Assembly: GCF_900142775.1 (NCBI RefSeq)
Contig: NZ_FRCC01000010.1
Span: 1 to 64,000, forward strand
Reading direction: 5' to 3'
DNA from: Flavobacterium flevense
GTDB lineage: Bacteria; Bacteroidota; Bacteroidia; Flavobacteriales; Flavobacteriaceae
DNA: 64,000 bases
Below the pieces are notes generated by a model. It was not told the origin of the DNA. It saw only the letters and a program-made list of their open reading frames with translations, and ran no database searches. A program made the position numbers and the translations under genes. This document shows, piece by piece, positions 34,761-43,949 of the stretch. Every line of letters begins with the position of its first letter. Position 1 is the stretch's first letter.

Positions 34761-36488
34761 TCAGGAAACTGCGTGTAGCGAAATTCCAAATGTACTGCCC
34801 AGTCCCAGTTCACTTTCTACGTAAATTGTTCCGTTTTGAGCTTCTATAAACTCTTTGCTGATGGCAAGTCCCAATCCTGTTCCTGATTTATTACTTCCGG
34901 GAATCTGAAAATATTTATCAAATATTTTGTCTTTGTATCGATTGTCAATTCCTTTTCCAAAATCAGTAACACAAAAAGTGATGGTACTACCTTGAGCTAT
35001 TGTTTTTATAATTATAAGGCTGTTTTCGGAAGAATAAGTAATGGCATTGGTTAAAAAATTAATCAAAACCCAGGATGTTTTATCTTTGTCAGCTTTCACT
35101 TTTGGTAAATTGTCCTGAATGTCGGTTATTAATTGTATGTTTTTTTGCTCCGCTTTTATTTTTACAGCGTTTATAGCATAATCTATAATTTCAGATGGAT
35201 TACTCTGCTCGATATTCAGCTGAATATTTCCTGTTTCTAACTGAGATAAATTAAGAAGTTCTCCCGTAATTTTTAGTAAGCGATGACTATCCTCTTTGAT
35301 ACTTTCTATCAACTGCTTCTGATCTTTATTCATAAAACCGGTTTGAGTATTTTCAAGCAATTGAAGACTTAATTTTATGGATGCAATAGGTGTTTTTAAT
35401 TCGTGTGAAACAGTAGCTATAAAGTTAGTTTTTGCAAAATCCAATTCTTTAAAAGGGGTAATATTTCGAAGAATAATAACGTTTCCTATGTCAATTGGAT
35501 TTTCCTCACCTGTAGGTACAATAGTAATAGCAATGGTTTCTTTTTCAAAATAACTTTCTTTTCCGTTAGCAAAAATTTTCAAAGCTTTGTTTTTTTGTAT
35601 TCCGGCATTTGTTTCTTTTAAAATCATTGAGCGAATTAAATCATTAGAAACAGCAATGTCAGTAGCGATTTTTCCAATAATTTCTTCGGATTTTATCCCG
35701 ATTATTTTGAGTGCCTCATCATTTGCAAATAATACGATTCCGTTTTGATCTAATCCTATAATGGGATCGTGCATATTATTGATGAGCGTGTCCAGTCGTT
35801 TTTTCTCAAAGAAAATTTTATACAAATTACTGTTGTTGTATTCTTCGAGTTTTTGTGCCATGGTATTAAAGGATTTGGCTAAATCGCCAAATTCATTATG
35901 ATTGGTAAAATGTACTCGTTCCGAATAATTTTTATTGGCAATTTCCTGAATACTACTGGTTAGTTTTTTAATGGGATTCGCAATATTATTTGGTAAGTTT
36001 ATTAATAAGTTAAAAGCGATTAAAAAGCACAATGTACCTACAATTGCTATCCAAAAGTTGGCTGTTTCAGCTGTTTGTTTCGCTTTATCACTTTTTTGCT
36101 TAATAGCGTCCATATTAAGCTTTATTATCGCAAATATATCTTGTCTTATTTGTGTTTTCAGATTTTCATCAGAAGTGTTTTGTTCCAGAACAGAGAATTT
36201 CTTTTTTAAATTATCCGTTGCCAATTTCTCTCCGGATTCAGTAATATTTTTAATTTGCTTTTGTAAATTCACCTGAAAAGCGGCTCTTGCTTTGATAGAA
36301 TCTGTTGTCATTTGGTCTAATGATAAAAGCATATTTCGGGAATATTCCAGAGTATTGTAATTGGCTCTAAGAATATTTTCTGTATCTTTTTTTATCGAAA
36401 ACACATAAAAAGAACTCACCAGAGAAAGTATAATTATTAGTATAAATAACAATCCTACACCCAGATTTAATTTGGTTTTAATTCTCAT
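34761..36488 (-). CDS. Membrane sensor histidine kinase of the Kdp locus
   Basis: This is a 575-residue kinase. Two membrane segments (about residues 9-30 and 145-165) flank a ~115-residue periplasmic helical domain. Then come HAMP, a PAS domain (HDPIIGLDQNGIVLFANDEALKIIG) and HisKA with His362 in SHELKTPIASIKLS. The HATPase has the N box (NFLTNAITYSS), DFGKGID and GTGLGLAIS. It lies 75 bases downstream of the separate KdpD N-terminal gene, so the usual single KdpD appears to be split in two, with this gene supplying the kinase. Its likely partner is the sigma-54-type regulator at the start of the locus (inference). Confidence 0.92.
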   Translation of the reverse strand: MRIKTKLNLGVGLLFILIIILSLVSSFYVFSIKKDTENILRANYNTLEYSRNMLLSLDQMTTDSIKARAAFQVNLQKQIKNITESGEKLATDNLKKKFSVLEQNTSDENLKTQIRQDIFAIIKLNMDAIKQKSDKAKQTAETANFWIAIVGTLCFLIAFNLLINLPNNIANPIKKLTSSIQEIANKNYSERVHFTNHNEFGDLAKSFNTMAQKLEEYNNSNLYKIFFEKKRLDTLINNMHDPIIGLDQNGIVLFANDEALKIIGIKSEEIIGKIATDIAVSNDLIRSMILKETNAGIQKNKALKIFANGKESYFEKETIAITIVPTGEENPIDIGNVIILRNITPFKELDFAKTNFIATVSHELKTPIASIKLSLQLLENTQTGFMNKDQKQLIESIKEDSHRLLKITGELLNLSQLETGNIQLNIEQSNPSEIIDYAINAVKIKAEQKNIQLITDIQDNLPKVKADKDKTSWVLINFLTNAITYSSENSLIIIKTIAQGSTITFCVTDFGKGIDNRYKDKIFDKYFQIPGSNKSGTGLGLAISKEFIEAQNGTIYVESELGLGSTFGISLHAVS

Positions 36489-36563
36489 AATTTTCGTTTT
36501 GGTACAAATGAATTCAGGATATATCGCATTTTAGGGGTACAAAATAATATTAGTTTTTGTATT

Positions 36564-37691
36564 TTAAGACAAAATAATCAAATCAACATTCGATAAAGAA
36601 AGTTGATTGAGTAAACGTCTGAAAATAGTTGTAGACAAAATTACTTTAAATAAATTCAAATGTGGTTTTCCAATGCATACAGTTGTAATTTCTTTTTCTT
36701 TGACAGTTTTTAAAATAGCGTCGGTTATGTTATTATTCTCCAGTTTTATTACATGAGCACCCAGCTGGCTCGCTAGTTTAAAATTATTAATCAAATAGCG
36801 TTGCTTGGCTAATGCAATCTTGTTACTGCTTTCTTTAGGTGTTTCCACATACAAAACATACCAAATCCCGTTGTAATAACTTGCTAAACGAGCCGTCTTC
36901 CGGATTACAATTTTAGCGGTTTTATCGTTACTGCTTATGCATGCTAATAGTTTTTCATGTTTTAAAGCCAAATTTTTCGGAACTTCATTTTCTACTTTAC
37001 GAACTACTTGGCTCGCTACTTCTCTAAGTGCTAATTCCCGTAATTGCAGGATTTGTTCTGGTTTGAAAAAGTTTTTCAGAGCACTTTCAATTTTATCGGC
37101 AGTATAAATTTTTCCTTCTTTTAATCTTGCAATTAAATCATCAGATGTTAAGTCGATATTAACGACTTCATCTGCAAGTTGCACAATTGTATCAGGAATA
37201 CGTTCTTGAACATCAATTCCCGTAATTTGTCTCACATCTTCGTTCAAACTCTCAATATGCTGAATATTCACGGCAGAAATTACATTAATTCCAGCTTCCA
37301 GAATCTCCAAAACATCCTGCCAACGCTTTTCGTTTTTGCTACCTTCGATATTGGTGTGAGCCAATTCATCTACAATCACAACTTCGGGACGTAAATTAAT
37401 AATCGCCTGCACATCCATTTCCTCCAGATTTTTTCCTTTGTAGAAAATACTTCTTCTCGGAATTATCGGCAAACCATCAAGTAATTCGTGTGTTTCTTTC
37501 CGGAAATGGGTTTCGATATAGCCAATCTTGACATCGATTCCGTTTTTCAAAAGCGTATGAGCTTCTTGCAACATACGAAACGTTTTACCCACACCAGCAC
37601 TCATCCCGATGTAGATTTTGAACTTTCCTTTTCGTGATTTCTGAATTAAATCGAGGAAATGTTGGGCGTTATTTTGTTTTTCTTGTTCCAT
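36564..37691 (-). CDS. kdpD: Stand-alone KdpD N-terminal sensor protein (KdpD + Usp domains)
   Basis: This 375-residue protein matches the cytoplasmic N-terminal part of the potassium sensor KdpD. The Walker A-like GMSAGVGKTF (Lys36) is followed by VEIGYIETHFRKETHELL-type sequence (here KIGYIETHFRKETHELL) and VIVDELAHTNIEGS. A universal-stress-protein domain fills the C-terminal ~130 residues (LLACISSNDKTAKIV, CIGKPHLNLFKVIL). There are no membrane segments and no kinase domain, so it is not a complete KdpD; the length is natural and not a truncation by a stop. It lies between the porin-like gene and the histidine kinase gene in the Kdp transcript direction and probably acts as the nucleotide- or K+-sensing half. 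Confidence 0.92.
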   Translation of the reverse strand: MEQEKQNNAQHFLDLIQKSRKGKFKIYIGMSAGVGKTFRMLQEAHTLLKNGIDVKIGYIETHFRKETHELLDGLPIIPRRSIFYKGKNLEEMDVQAIINLRPEVVIVDELAHTNIEGSKNEKRWQDVLEILEAGINVISAVNIQHIESLNEDVRQITGIDVQERIPDTIVQLADEVVNIDLTSDDLIARLKEGKIYTADKIESALKNFFKPEQILQLRELALREVASQVVRKVENEVPKNLALKHEKLLACISSNDKTAKIVIRKTARLASYYNGIWYVLYVETPKESSNKIALAKQRYLINNFKLASQLGAHVIKLENNNITDAILKTVKEKEITTVCIGKPHLNLFKVILSTTIFRRLLNQLSLSNVDLIILS

Positions 37692-37699
37692 ATTTTATA

Positions 37700-37800
37700 G
37701 CCACGAAGGCACTAAGGCACGAAGTTCAAATTCAATCATAAATTTAAAATTTTAGAATCATTTACTTTTAAAAACTTTGCGACTTAGCGTCTTCGTGGCG
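37700..37800. repeat. GCCACGAAGGCACTAAGG palindromic repeat, porin-kdpD gap
   Basis: The left arm GCCACGAAGGCACTAAGGCACGAAG and the right arm ACTTTGCGACTTAGCGTCTTCGTGGC form an imperfect inverted repeat around an AT-rich core. It fills almost the whole gap. Related sequence occurs at 39811-39850 and, degraded, at 59725-59760. Confidence 0.8.
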
Positions 37801-37805
37801 AATAA

Positions 37806-38882
37806 TTAAAACGAAATCGCCAACGAAGTCGTCAAAAAAGTATTATTATCCGTCGGATTTCCATCTTTCAAAAACACATCATCTTTGCTAGATAAATTTC
37901 TAGCTTCAATTCTGAACATCACATTATCAGCAACTAAATAATCAAAGTTTGCCGAAAATCCATAAGTTTTAAATCCGTTTTCTGTTCCAGTTGCAATAAT
38001 GACACCTTGTTTATCTTGGTAATATTCACCTCTAACAGCGATTTGAGTTTTGGCAGATGGCTTGTGTTGCAAAATCAAAACTGGCGAATACCAAACGTCA
38101 TAATCACTACTTCCGTTCACGGTTTGTTGTGCTCCAATATCAAATCCAGCAGTTAAATTAGTCTTATCAGAAAATTTAAATTGTCCATAAAAATTATTGA
38201 AATACCTCCATTTTCTATCGTTATCAGGTTGCTCGTTTCCTACGTAAGTACTCCAGTTTAAAGTCGTCTTACCAGTTGGTTTATACGTAATTTGAGTTCC
38301 AAAAGCAGGCGTTTGATTACCGTCAATCTTCTGAATACGTTGCCAACCATTCAAATACATCGCCGCCAAATACCATTTTTCGGATGGCGAAGTATAGCCA
38401 ATTTTTGCTCCAGCTTCATAATAAGGTGAATTATCAGCCAAAATACTTCGGGTTAAAGTTTGGCAATCTTTTCCAATCGCGCTTTCAAAACCAATATGAG
38501 AAGGCATAATTCCGGCGTCAATCCACAAATTATGCGTCGAAGAAATTTTCACTCCAACATTTGCTTCAAAAACATTTTTTAATAAATCTTGTTCGGCAGC
38601 CAAGTTATATTCGGCATACGTTCCAGCCATAATTGCCAAATTTCCACGAACATTATCTTTTGCATAATTCACTTTTGCCAAGCCCAAATTCAGGTTCAGT
38701 TCATTGTGTTTGTTGTGACTATAGATGAATCCTGGACGAACATGATTGTCAGGATTTCCAAAATCATAACTATAATACGTTTCAATATATCCAGAAAACG
38801 TCAACGGACTTTTCTCTTTTTCTTGAGCATTTCCTGTTAAAAATCCCAAGGCGAAAAGAGTAGTAAATACTATTTTTTTCAT
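37806..38882 (-). CDS. Outer-membrane beta-barrel porin-like protein of the Kdp locus
   Basis: This 358-residue protein starts at MKKIVFTTLFALG; a signal peptide ends near TGNAQ. The frame can be extended 10 codons to 38912, but those codons come from an intergenic repeat. The mature part consists of alternating hydrophobic/aromatic strands (FSGYIETYYSYDF, LTAGFDIGAQ, VMFRIEARNLSSKD) and ends in Phe (LAISF), as in outer-membrane barrels. It belongs to the porin/OmpL-like barrels found next to kdp genes in Bacteroidota. It may help K+ cross the outer membrane, an inference from position only. Confidence 0.85.
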   Translation of the reverse strand: MKKIVFTTLFALGFLTGNAQEKEKSPLTFSGYIETYYSYDFGNPDNHVRPGFIYSHNKHNELNLNLGLAKVNYAKDNVRGNLAIMAGTYAEYNLAAEQDLLKNVFEANVGVKISSTHNLWIDAGIMPSHIGFESAIGKDCQTLTRSILADNSPYYEAGAKIGYTSPSEKWYLAAMYLNGWQRIQKIDGNQTPAFGTQITYKPTGKTTLNWSTYVGNEQPDNDRKWRYFNNFYGQFKFSDKTNLTAGFDIGAQQTVNGSSDYDVWYSPVLILQHKPSAKTQIAVRGEYYQDKQGVIIATGTENGFKTYGFSANFDYLVADNVMFRIEARNLSSKDDVFLKDGNPTDNNTFLTTSLAISF

Positions 38883-38888
38883 TTTATC

Positions 38889-39110
38889 TGTCATTGCGAG
38901 GTACGAAGACACTCGAGCACAGCGAACTGAGCGAAGCTAATCTCATCCTCTATTTTAATTATTTTTTATTTGAAGCTAATCCAGCTATACGTTTCAAACG
39001 AAGTTCACTGAACTCCGCTGAAGATAAATTCAATGTGAAGTAATCTTTTCTTTTTTTAAAGAAAAAAAAGAAAAGGATTTCCACTTCTATCTGGGCTAGG
39101 ACTTTTCGTT
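38889..39110. repeat. TCATTGCGAGG and related intergenic repeats, kdpC-porin gap
   Basis: The 294-base gap between porin and kdpC contains TCATTGCGAGGTACGAAG (38890-38908), a repeat seen in many Bacteroidota genomes as I recall it. It is followed by GAAGCTAATC-type units, CGAAGTTCACTGAACTCCGCTGAAG, and TTTCTTTTTTTAAAGAAAAAAAAGAAA as a palindrome around 39049-39075. No reading frame is supported. Confidence 0.65.
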
Positions 39111-39176
39111 TTTAAAGAACTTTTATTTACAATATTTCAATCTTGCAAGGTTTTTTTAACCTTACGGGAAATAAAT

Positions 39177-39737
39177 TTAATTCAATTTATCCAATGCAAT
39201 ATTCAATCGCAAAACATTTACTTTAGCAGGCCCAAACATTCCAAAAAGGGGGCGTTCTGTATTGTTTTTAATGACTTCTGCTATTTTTTCTTCTGACAAA
39301 TTTCTACTGTTTGCAATACGTTCTATTTGAACTTTGGCACCAATTATTGAAATATTAGGATCCAATCCGCTTCCTGATGCTGTTACCAGTTCGGATGGAA
39401 TTTCACTACGTTTTACTGATGGATTCTTATATAAAAAGGCTTCAATTCGGGTTTCAACTTCTTTCAAATATTCAGGATTGTTCGGTCCTTTATTACTTCC
39501 GCCAGAACCTGCAGCATTATAATCTACCGCTGATGGTCTAGACCAAAAGTACTTATTCTCCGTAAATTTTTGAGCCACATTGATATGATGATTTTTTCCG
39601 TTTACGGTAACAATTTCACCTTTTCCCTGATTGGGAGCCAGTTGTGCAATTCCGAGAATGCTTAATGTGTAAATTCCGGAGAAAAACACGGCACAAAAAA
39701 CGGTTAATCGGATCGCTGGTATTATATTTTCTTTCAT
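39177..39737 (-). CDS. kdpC: Potassium-transporting ATPase subunit KdpC
   Basis: This 186-residue protein stabilises the KdpB-KdpA complex. It has one N-terminal membrane segment (RLTVFCAVFFSGIYTLSILG), then a periplasmic domain with YFWSRPSAVDYNAAGSGGSNKGPNN and ASGSGLDPNISI, both family signatures, and the C-terminal LRLNIALDKLN. The start MKENIIPAIRL at 39737 was chosen; an extension to 39851 is open, but its codons run through an intergenic repeat. It follows kdpB by 188 bases, unusually far for kdp genes, because of that repeat. Confidence 0.95.
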   Translation of the reverse strand: MKENIIPAIRLTVFCAVFFSGIYTLSILGIAQLAPNQGKGEIVTVNGKNHHINVAQKFTENKYFWSRPSAVDYNAAGSGGSNKGPNNPEYLKEVETRIEAFLYKNPSVKRSEIPSELVTASGSGLDPNISIIGAKVQIERIANSRNLSEEKIAEVIKNNTERPLFGMFGPAKVNVLRLNIALDKLN

Positions 39738-39810
39738 AACTAAATATTTATTGTTTTTTAATGGTGTTATGTAATTCGCAAAAATGCTCATTTCATGATA
39801 TTTATTTTTT

Positions 39811-39910
39811 TTGCCACGAAGGCACGAAGACACAAAGTTTTTTTTTGCCACAGATTAAAAGGATTAAAAGGATTTTCAAAATCTGTGAGAATCTTTTTAA
39901 TCTGTGGCAG
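39811..39910. repeat. Palindromic repeats in the kdpB-kdpC gap
   Basis: Two units. TTTGCCACGAAGGCACGAAGACAC (39810-39833) belongs to the family at 37700. It is followed by the inverted repeat TGCCACAGATTAAAAGGATT ... AATCTTTTTAATCTGTGGCA (39846-39909), which can fold into a long hairpin within the kdp transcript. Confidence 0.82.
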
Positions 39911-39925
39911 ATTTTATTTTTATAA

Positions 39926-41944
39926 TTAAACAAACATTGATACTAGTAAATCAATCAATTTTATTCCGATGAAAGGAACAATTATACCACCAATTCCGTA
40001 GATAAATAAATTTCTACGCAACAAAGCCGATGCACCAATTGGTTTGTAAGCAACGCCACGTAAAGCCAAAGGAATCAAGAACGGAATGATAATCGCATTG
40101 AAAATCACGGCCGATAAAATAGCACTTTCTGGACTGTGTAAACCCATAATATTCAAACCTTGTAATGCTGGAATCGCTGTGATAAAAAGTGCCGGAATAA
40201 TCGCAAAATACTTCGCCACATCATTCGCAATAGAGAAAGTTGTAAGCGTTCCTCTGGTCATTAAAAGTTGCTTTCCTATTTCTACAATCTCGATTAACTT
40301 AGTTGGATCATTATCTAAATCGACCATATTTCCGGCTTCCTTTGCAGCTTGAGTTCCGCTGTTCATCGCTACACCAACATTGGCTTGGGCTAGAGCAGGA
40401 GCGTCATTTGTTCCGTCTCCCATCATCGCTACCAATCTTCCTTCGGCTTGCTCTTTTTTAATGTAATTCATTTTATCTTCAGGTTTGGCTTCGGCGATAA
40501 AATCATCAACACCTGCTTTTTCTGCGATAAATTTTGCTGTCAACGGATTGTCACCAGTAACCATTACCGTTTTGATCCCCATTTTTCGTAAGCGTTCAAA
40601 ACGTTCTTTCATTCCGGTTTTGATAATGTCCTGCAACTCAATCACACCTTGCACTTGATTGTTTTTGATCACCACCAAAGGCGTTCCTCCGTTAGACGAA
40701 ATATCAATTACTTTTTGCGCTGTATCTTGTGGAAACGAATGTCCAGCAGTTTCAGAAATATTTTTTGCAGCATCTTGAGCACCTTTACGAATGTTGGTTC
40801 CATCTTTCAGAACCACTCCTGAAGTTCTGGTTTCGGCAGTAAACTTGATCAAAGTTGCACCTTCAATCGATAATTTATTGGCAACCTCTTGACCGGCTAA
40901 TTCCACAATACTTTTTCCTTCTGGTGTATCATCTGCAAGCGAACTCAACACAGCAGATTTGATAAAATCTTCTTGAGAAATTCCTTTGGTTGGATAAAAT
41001 GCAGTCGCTTTTCTGTTTCCAATGGTGATGGTTCCCGTTTTATCCAAAAGTAAAACATCAATATCTCCGGCAGTTTCCACGGCTTTTCCTGATTTTGTAA
41101 TAACGTTAGCACGTAAAGCCCTGTCCATTCCGGCAATTCCGATGGCTGATAATAATCCGCCAATGGTTGTTGGAATCAAACACACAAAAAGCGAAATAAA
41201 AGCTGCAATCGTGATTGGTGCATTCGCATATTTTGCAAATGGTGCTAATGTAACTGTCACAATTATAAATACTAAAGTAAATCCAGCAAGCAAAATTGTC
41301 AATGCAATTTCGTTTGGTGTTTTTTGACGGCTTGCACCTTCAACCAAAGCAATCATTTTATCCAGAAAACTTTCTCCTGGTTCTGATGTTACAATTACTT
41401 TTATTTTATCCGAAAGTACTTTTGTTCCACCAGTTACCGACGATTTATCGCCACCTGCTTCACGAATTACAGGAGCACTTTCGCCAGTAATGGCACTTTC
41501 GTCGATGGTTGCCAGACCTTCGACGATTTCACCATCGGTGGCAATAATATCGCCAGCTTCGCAAACAAAAATGTCACCTTTTTTTAGTTCGGCAGAAGAA
41601 ATGGTTTGCCCGTTTTCTAATTTGGCTGGGGTTTCTTCACGCGTTTTTCTTAAACTATCGGCTTGTGCTTTTCCTCTTGCTTCGGCGATGGCTTCTGCAA
41701 AATTTGCGAAAAGCAACGTTAGAAATAAGACAAGAAAAACCGTAAAATTATAAGCAAAACTTCCTTGAGACCCTTCTCCGGTTAAAATCCAAAGACATAC
41801 AAAAAGCATTACGGCTGTTCCAATTTCGACAGTAAACATTACCGGATTTTTGAACATTATTTTGGGGTTGAGTTTCACGAACGATTGTTTTAAGGCTTCG
41901 TTAACCAACTCTTTTTGAAATAAATTATTTTGAGATGCACTCAT
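39926..41944 (-). CDS. kdpB: Potassium-transporting ATPase ATP-binding subunit KdpB
   Basis: This is a 672-residue P-type ATPase that drives K+ uptake by the KdpFABC complex. The phosphorylation site is Asp301 in [12 protein letters not shown]. The TGES dephosphorylation motif appears in ITGESAPV, the nucleotide-binding domain has KGAQDAAKN, and the hinge has [17 protein letters not shown] and [14 protein letters not shown]. Several hydrophobic segments are present at both ends. It is complete and of normal length. It follows kdpA by 137 bases containing a hairpin repeat. Confidence 0.97.
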   Translation of the reverse strand: MSASQNNLFQKELVNEALKQSFVKLNPKIMFKNPVMFTVEIGTAVMLFVCLWILTGEGSQGSFAYNFTVFLVLFLTLLFANFAEAIAEARGKAQADSLRKTREETPAKLENGQTISSAELKKGDIFVCEAGDIIATDGEIVEGLATIDESAITGESAPVIREAGGDKSSVTGGTKVLSDKIKVIVTSEPGESFLDKMIALVEGASRQKTPNEIALTILLAGFTLVFIIVTVTLAPFAKYANAPITIAAFISLFVCLIPTTIGGLLSAIGIAGMDRALRANVITKSGKAVETAGDIDVLLLDKTGTITIGNRKATAFYPTKGISQEDFIKSAVLSSLADDTPEGKSIVELAGQEVANKLSIEGATLIKFTAETRTSGVVLKDGTNIRKGAQDAAKNISETAGHSFPQDTAQKVIDISSNGGTPLVVIKNNQVQGVIELQDIIKTGMKERFERLRKMGIKTVMVTGDNPLTAKFIAEKAGVDDFIAEAKPEDKMNYIKKEQAEGRLVAMMGDGTNDAPALAQANVGVAMNSGTQAAKEAGNMVDLDNDPTKLIEIVEIGKQLLMTRGTLTTFSIANDVAKYFAIIPALFITAIPALQGLNIMGLHSPESAILSAVIFNAIIIPFLIPLALRGVAYKPIGASALLRRNLFIYGIGGIIVPFIGIKLIDLLVSMFV

Positions 41945-41971
41945 TTTATTTAAAATTTAGATTGTTTTTTT

Positions 41972-42067
41972 TAAAACATTAAGGTATTAAGGCTCATTAA
42001 GATGTCCAGTTTAAGAATCAGTTTAGATTCAATAAAAACTTAATTTTTCTTAATATCTTAATGGTTT
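41972..42067. repeat. AAACATTAAGGTATTAAG palindromic repeat, kdpA-kdpB gap
   Basis: AAACATTAAGGTATTAAGGCTCATTAAG and CTTAATTTTTCTTAATATCTTAATGGTTT are imperfect inverted arms around a short core. It occupies most of the gap between kdpA and kdpB. The family differs from those in the other kdp gaps. Confidence 0.75.
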
Positions 42068-42081
42068 AAATTTTTCACTAT

Positions 42082-43782
42082 TTATTGAGCTGAAAAATAT
42101 TCAGCGATTGGACCTAAAGTTAAAGCTGGGAAAAACGATAAAGCGGCTACGATAAAAATCACTGCAAAAACCATCAATCCGAAAGTGGATGTATCCGTTT
42201 TTAAGGTTCCGTTACTTTCTGGAATGTATTGTTTTTGGGCCAACATTCCAGCAATAGCAACTGGTCCGATGATTGGTAGGTATCGTGCAAACAACATTAC
42301 AATTCCTGTAGCGATATTCCAAAACGGCGTATTATCGCCTAAACCCTCAAATCCGCTTCCGTTATTAGCTGATGATGATGTGAATTCGTATAACATTTCA
42401 CTGAATCCGTGATAACCAGGATTGGCTAACCAACCAGATAATGCTTCTGGATTTCCAGCATATAAATGACTCGCCAAAGCGGTTCCAACCAAGATTAAAA
42501 ATGGATGCAACAAGGCAATAGTCATGGCGATTTTCATTTCTTTGGCTTCAATTTTCTTTCCTAAAAATTCAGGTGTTCTACCTACCATTAATCCGCTGAT
42601 GAAAACTCCGAGAATGATAAAGATGTAGAAATTCAAAAATCCAACGCCAACTCCACCATAAAAACAGTTGATCATCATTCCGAGTAACGTTGTCATTCCT
42701 GCAATTGGCGTCATACTGTCGTGCATCGCATTTACAGATCCATTACTTGTAACTGTTGTATACGTTGCCCAATTTGCGGAAGCAGCAGCACCAAAACGTA
42801 CTTCTTTTCCTTCCATACTTCCCATATTTTGAGCAATTCCCATATTGGAAATAGCAGGATTTCCATTGACTTCGCTAATTACGGCAGGAATCAACAGCAT
42901 CAGAAAACCTAAAGTCATCACACTATAAATCGTCCAAGAAAGTTTTTTTCGTTTCAAGATAAAACCTAAAGCAAAAACCATCGCAATCGGAATTAAAAAG
43001 ATGGAAGCATTCTCCACTATATTGGTCAAGTAATTCGGGTTTTCCATTGGATTGGCTGAATTTGGACCATAAAATCCTCCGCCATTTGTTCCTAATTGTT
43101 TGATAGCCACAAAAGCAGCAACTGGTCCGCGACTCACATTTTGTTCGTTTCCTTCAAGAGTTGTAATGGTGTCTTTTCCTTCAAAAGTCATTGGCGTTCC
43201 GTTCATTACCAAAATAATTGCCACAATAAATGACAACGGTAACAAAACCCTTGTACAAGAACGAACGAAAAAACTATAGAAATTTCCTAAAGTTGCAGAC
43301 GTTTTTTCCTTCATCGCCATAAAAACTGCGGCACAAATTGCCATTCCACAACCAGCACTGATGAATTGCCAAAGCATCAACGTTAATTGACCTAAATAGG
43401 ACAATCCGCTTTCGCCAGAATAGTGCTGCAAATTGGTATTGGTGATAAAACTTACTGTCGTATTAAATGCCAAATCGCCACTCATAGAAGGATTTCCATC
43501 GGGATTAAAAGGCAACCAAGCCATATTGGTTAAGACCAACAACGAAATGATAAACCAAACGACATTTATAGTCAAAAGGGCGAACAAATGTTGTTTCCAG
43601 TTCATTTCCTTGGACGGATCGATGCCACCAATCTTGAAGAATATTTTATCGATTGGATTAAAAATTTTGTCCAACCAAGTGCTTTCATAATTGAATATTT
43701 TGCCGATGTAACGACCTAGCGGAATGGCTAAAAGCATAACCAATCCGTACATAACGATAATTCCGAGTATTTCAGAGTTCAT
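42082..43782 (-). CDS. kdpA: Potassium-transporting ATPase potassium-binding subunit KdpA
   Basis: This 566-residue channel-like membrane subunit belongs to the SKT superfamily and forms the K+ selectivity filter. About ten hydrophobic segments are present. Filter-region motifs include NTTVSFITNTNLQHYSGE, LGTNGGGFYGPNSANPMENP and SSANNGSGFEGL. The gene starts two bases after the stop of kdpF, so translation is likely coupled. Length is normal. Confidence 0.97.
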   Translation of the reverse strand: MNSEILGIIVMYGLVMLLAIPLGRYIGKIFNYESTWLDKIFNPIDKIFFKIGGIDPSKEMNWKQHLFALLTINVVWFIISLLVLTNMAWLPFNPDGNPSMSGDLAFNTTVSFITNTNLQHYSGESGLSYLGQLTLMLWQFISAGCGMAICAAVFMAMKEKTSATLGNFYSFFVRSCTRVLLPLSFIVAIILVMNGTPMTFEGKDTITTLEGNEQNVSRGPVAAFVAIKQLGTNGGGFYGPNSANPMENPNYLTNIVENASIFLIPIAMVFALGFILKRKKLSWTIYSVMTLGFLMLLIPAVISEVNGNPAISNMGIAQNMGSMEGKEVRFGAAASANWATYTTVTSNGSVNAMHDSMTPIAGMTTLLGMMINCFYGGVGVGFLNFYIFIILGVFISGLMVGRTPEFLGKKIEAKEMKIAMTIALLHPFLILVGTALASHLYAGNPEALSGWLANPGYHGFSEMLYEFTSSSANNGSGFEGLGDNTPFWNIATGIVMLFARYLPIIGPVAIAGMLAQKQYIPESNGTLKTDTSTFGLMVFAVIFIVAALSFFPALTLGPIAEYFSAQ

Positions 43783-43784
43783 AT

Positions 43785-43862
43785 TTAGAATTTTTCGGGT
43801 TTAATTAAAACATAGCAGATGTAAATAAAAACGGCTATGGCGATGATGAAAAGTGGTATCAT
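43785..43862 (-). CDS. kdpF: KdpF, small subunit of the potassium-transporting ATPase
   Basis: A 25-residue single-membrane-segment peptide with the sequence pattern M-I-P-L-F-I-I-A-I-A-V-F-I-Y then ICYVLIKPEKF. The hydrophobic helix followed by LxxPEKF is the typical KdpF signature, and KdpF stabilises the KdpABC complex. It lies two bases upstream of kdpA, as in other kdp operons. It is too short for ordinary gene finding. Confidence 0.88.
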   Translation of the reverse strand: MIPLFIIAIAVFIYICYVLIKPEKF

Positions 43863-43865
43863 AAT

Positions 43866-43949
43866 TTAGATTTTTTCAAAGAATTGAATCATTTTAAAGA
43901 ACAAGGCGAATAAAATTAGTCCGCTTGCAGAAAGAATAATTGCCATCAT
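43866..43949 (-). CDS. 27-residue membrane microprotein upstream of kdpF
   Basis: The frame starts ATGATGGCAATT and reads MMAIILSASGLILFALFFK then MIQFFEKI. It is one hydrophobic helix with a charged C-terminal end. Its first ATG overlaps the TGA stop of the 93-residue gene upstream (ATGATG/TGA), and its stop lies three bases before the kdpF start, so it sits exactly as a translated cistron would. I do not recognise it; it may be an extra small Kdp subunit or regulator. The second ATG (43946) is an alternative start. Confidence 0.6.
   Translation of the reverse strand: MMAIILSASGLILFALFFKMIQFFEKI

Noticed and set aside
36564..37691. Truncated kdpD pseudogene
   Set aside because: The frame is intact with complete KdpD and Usp domains, and a separate histidine kinase gene follows; a natural split form is more likely than decay.
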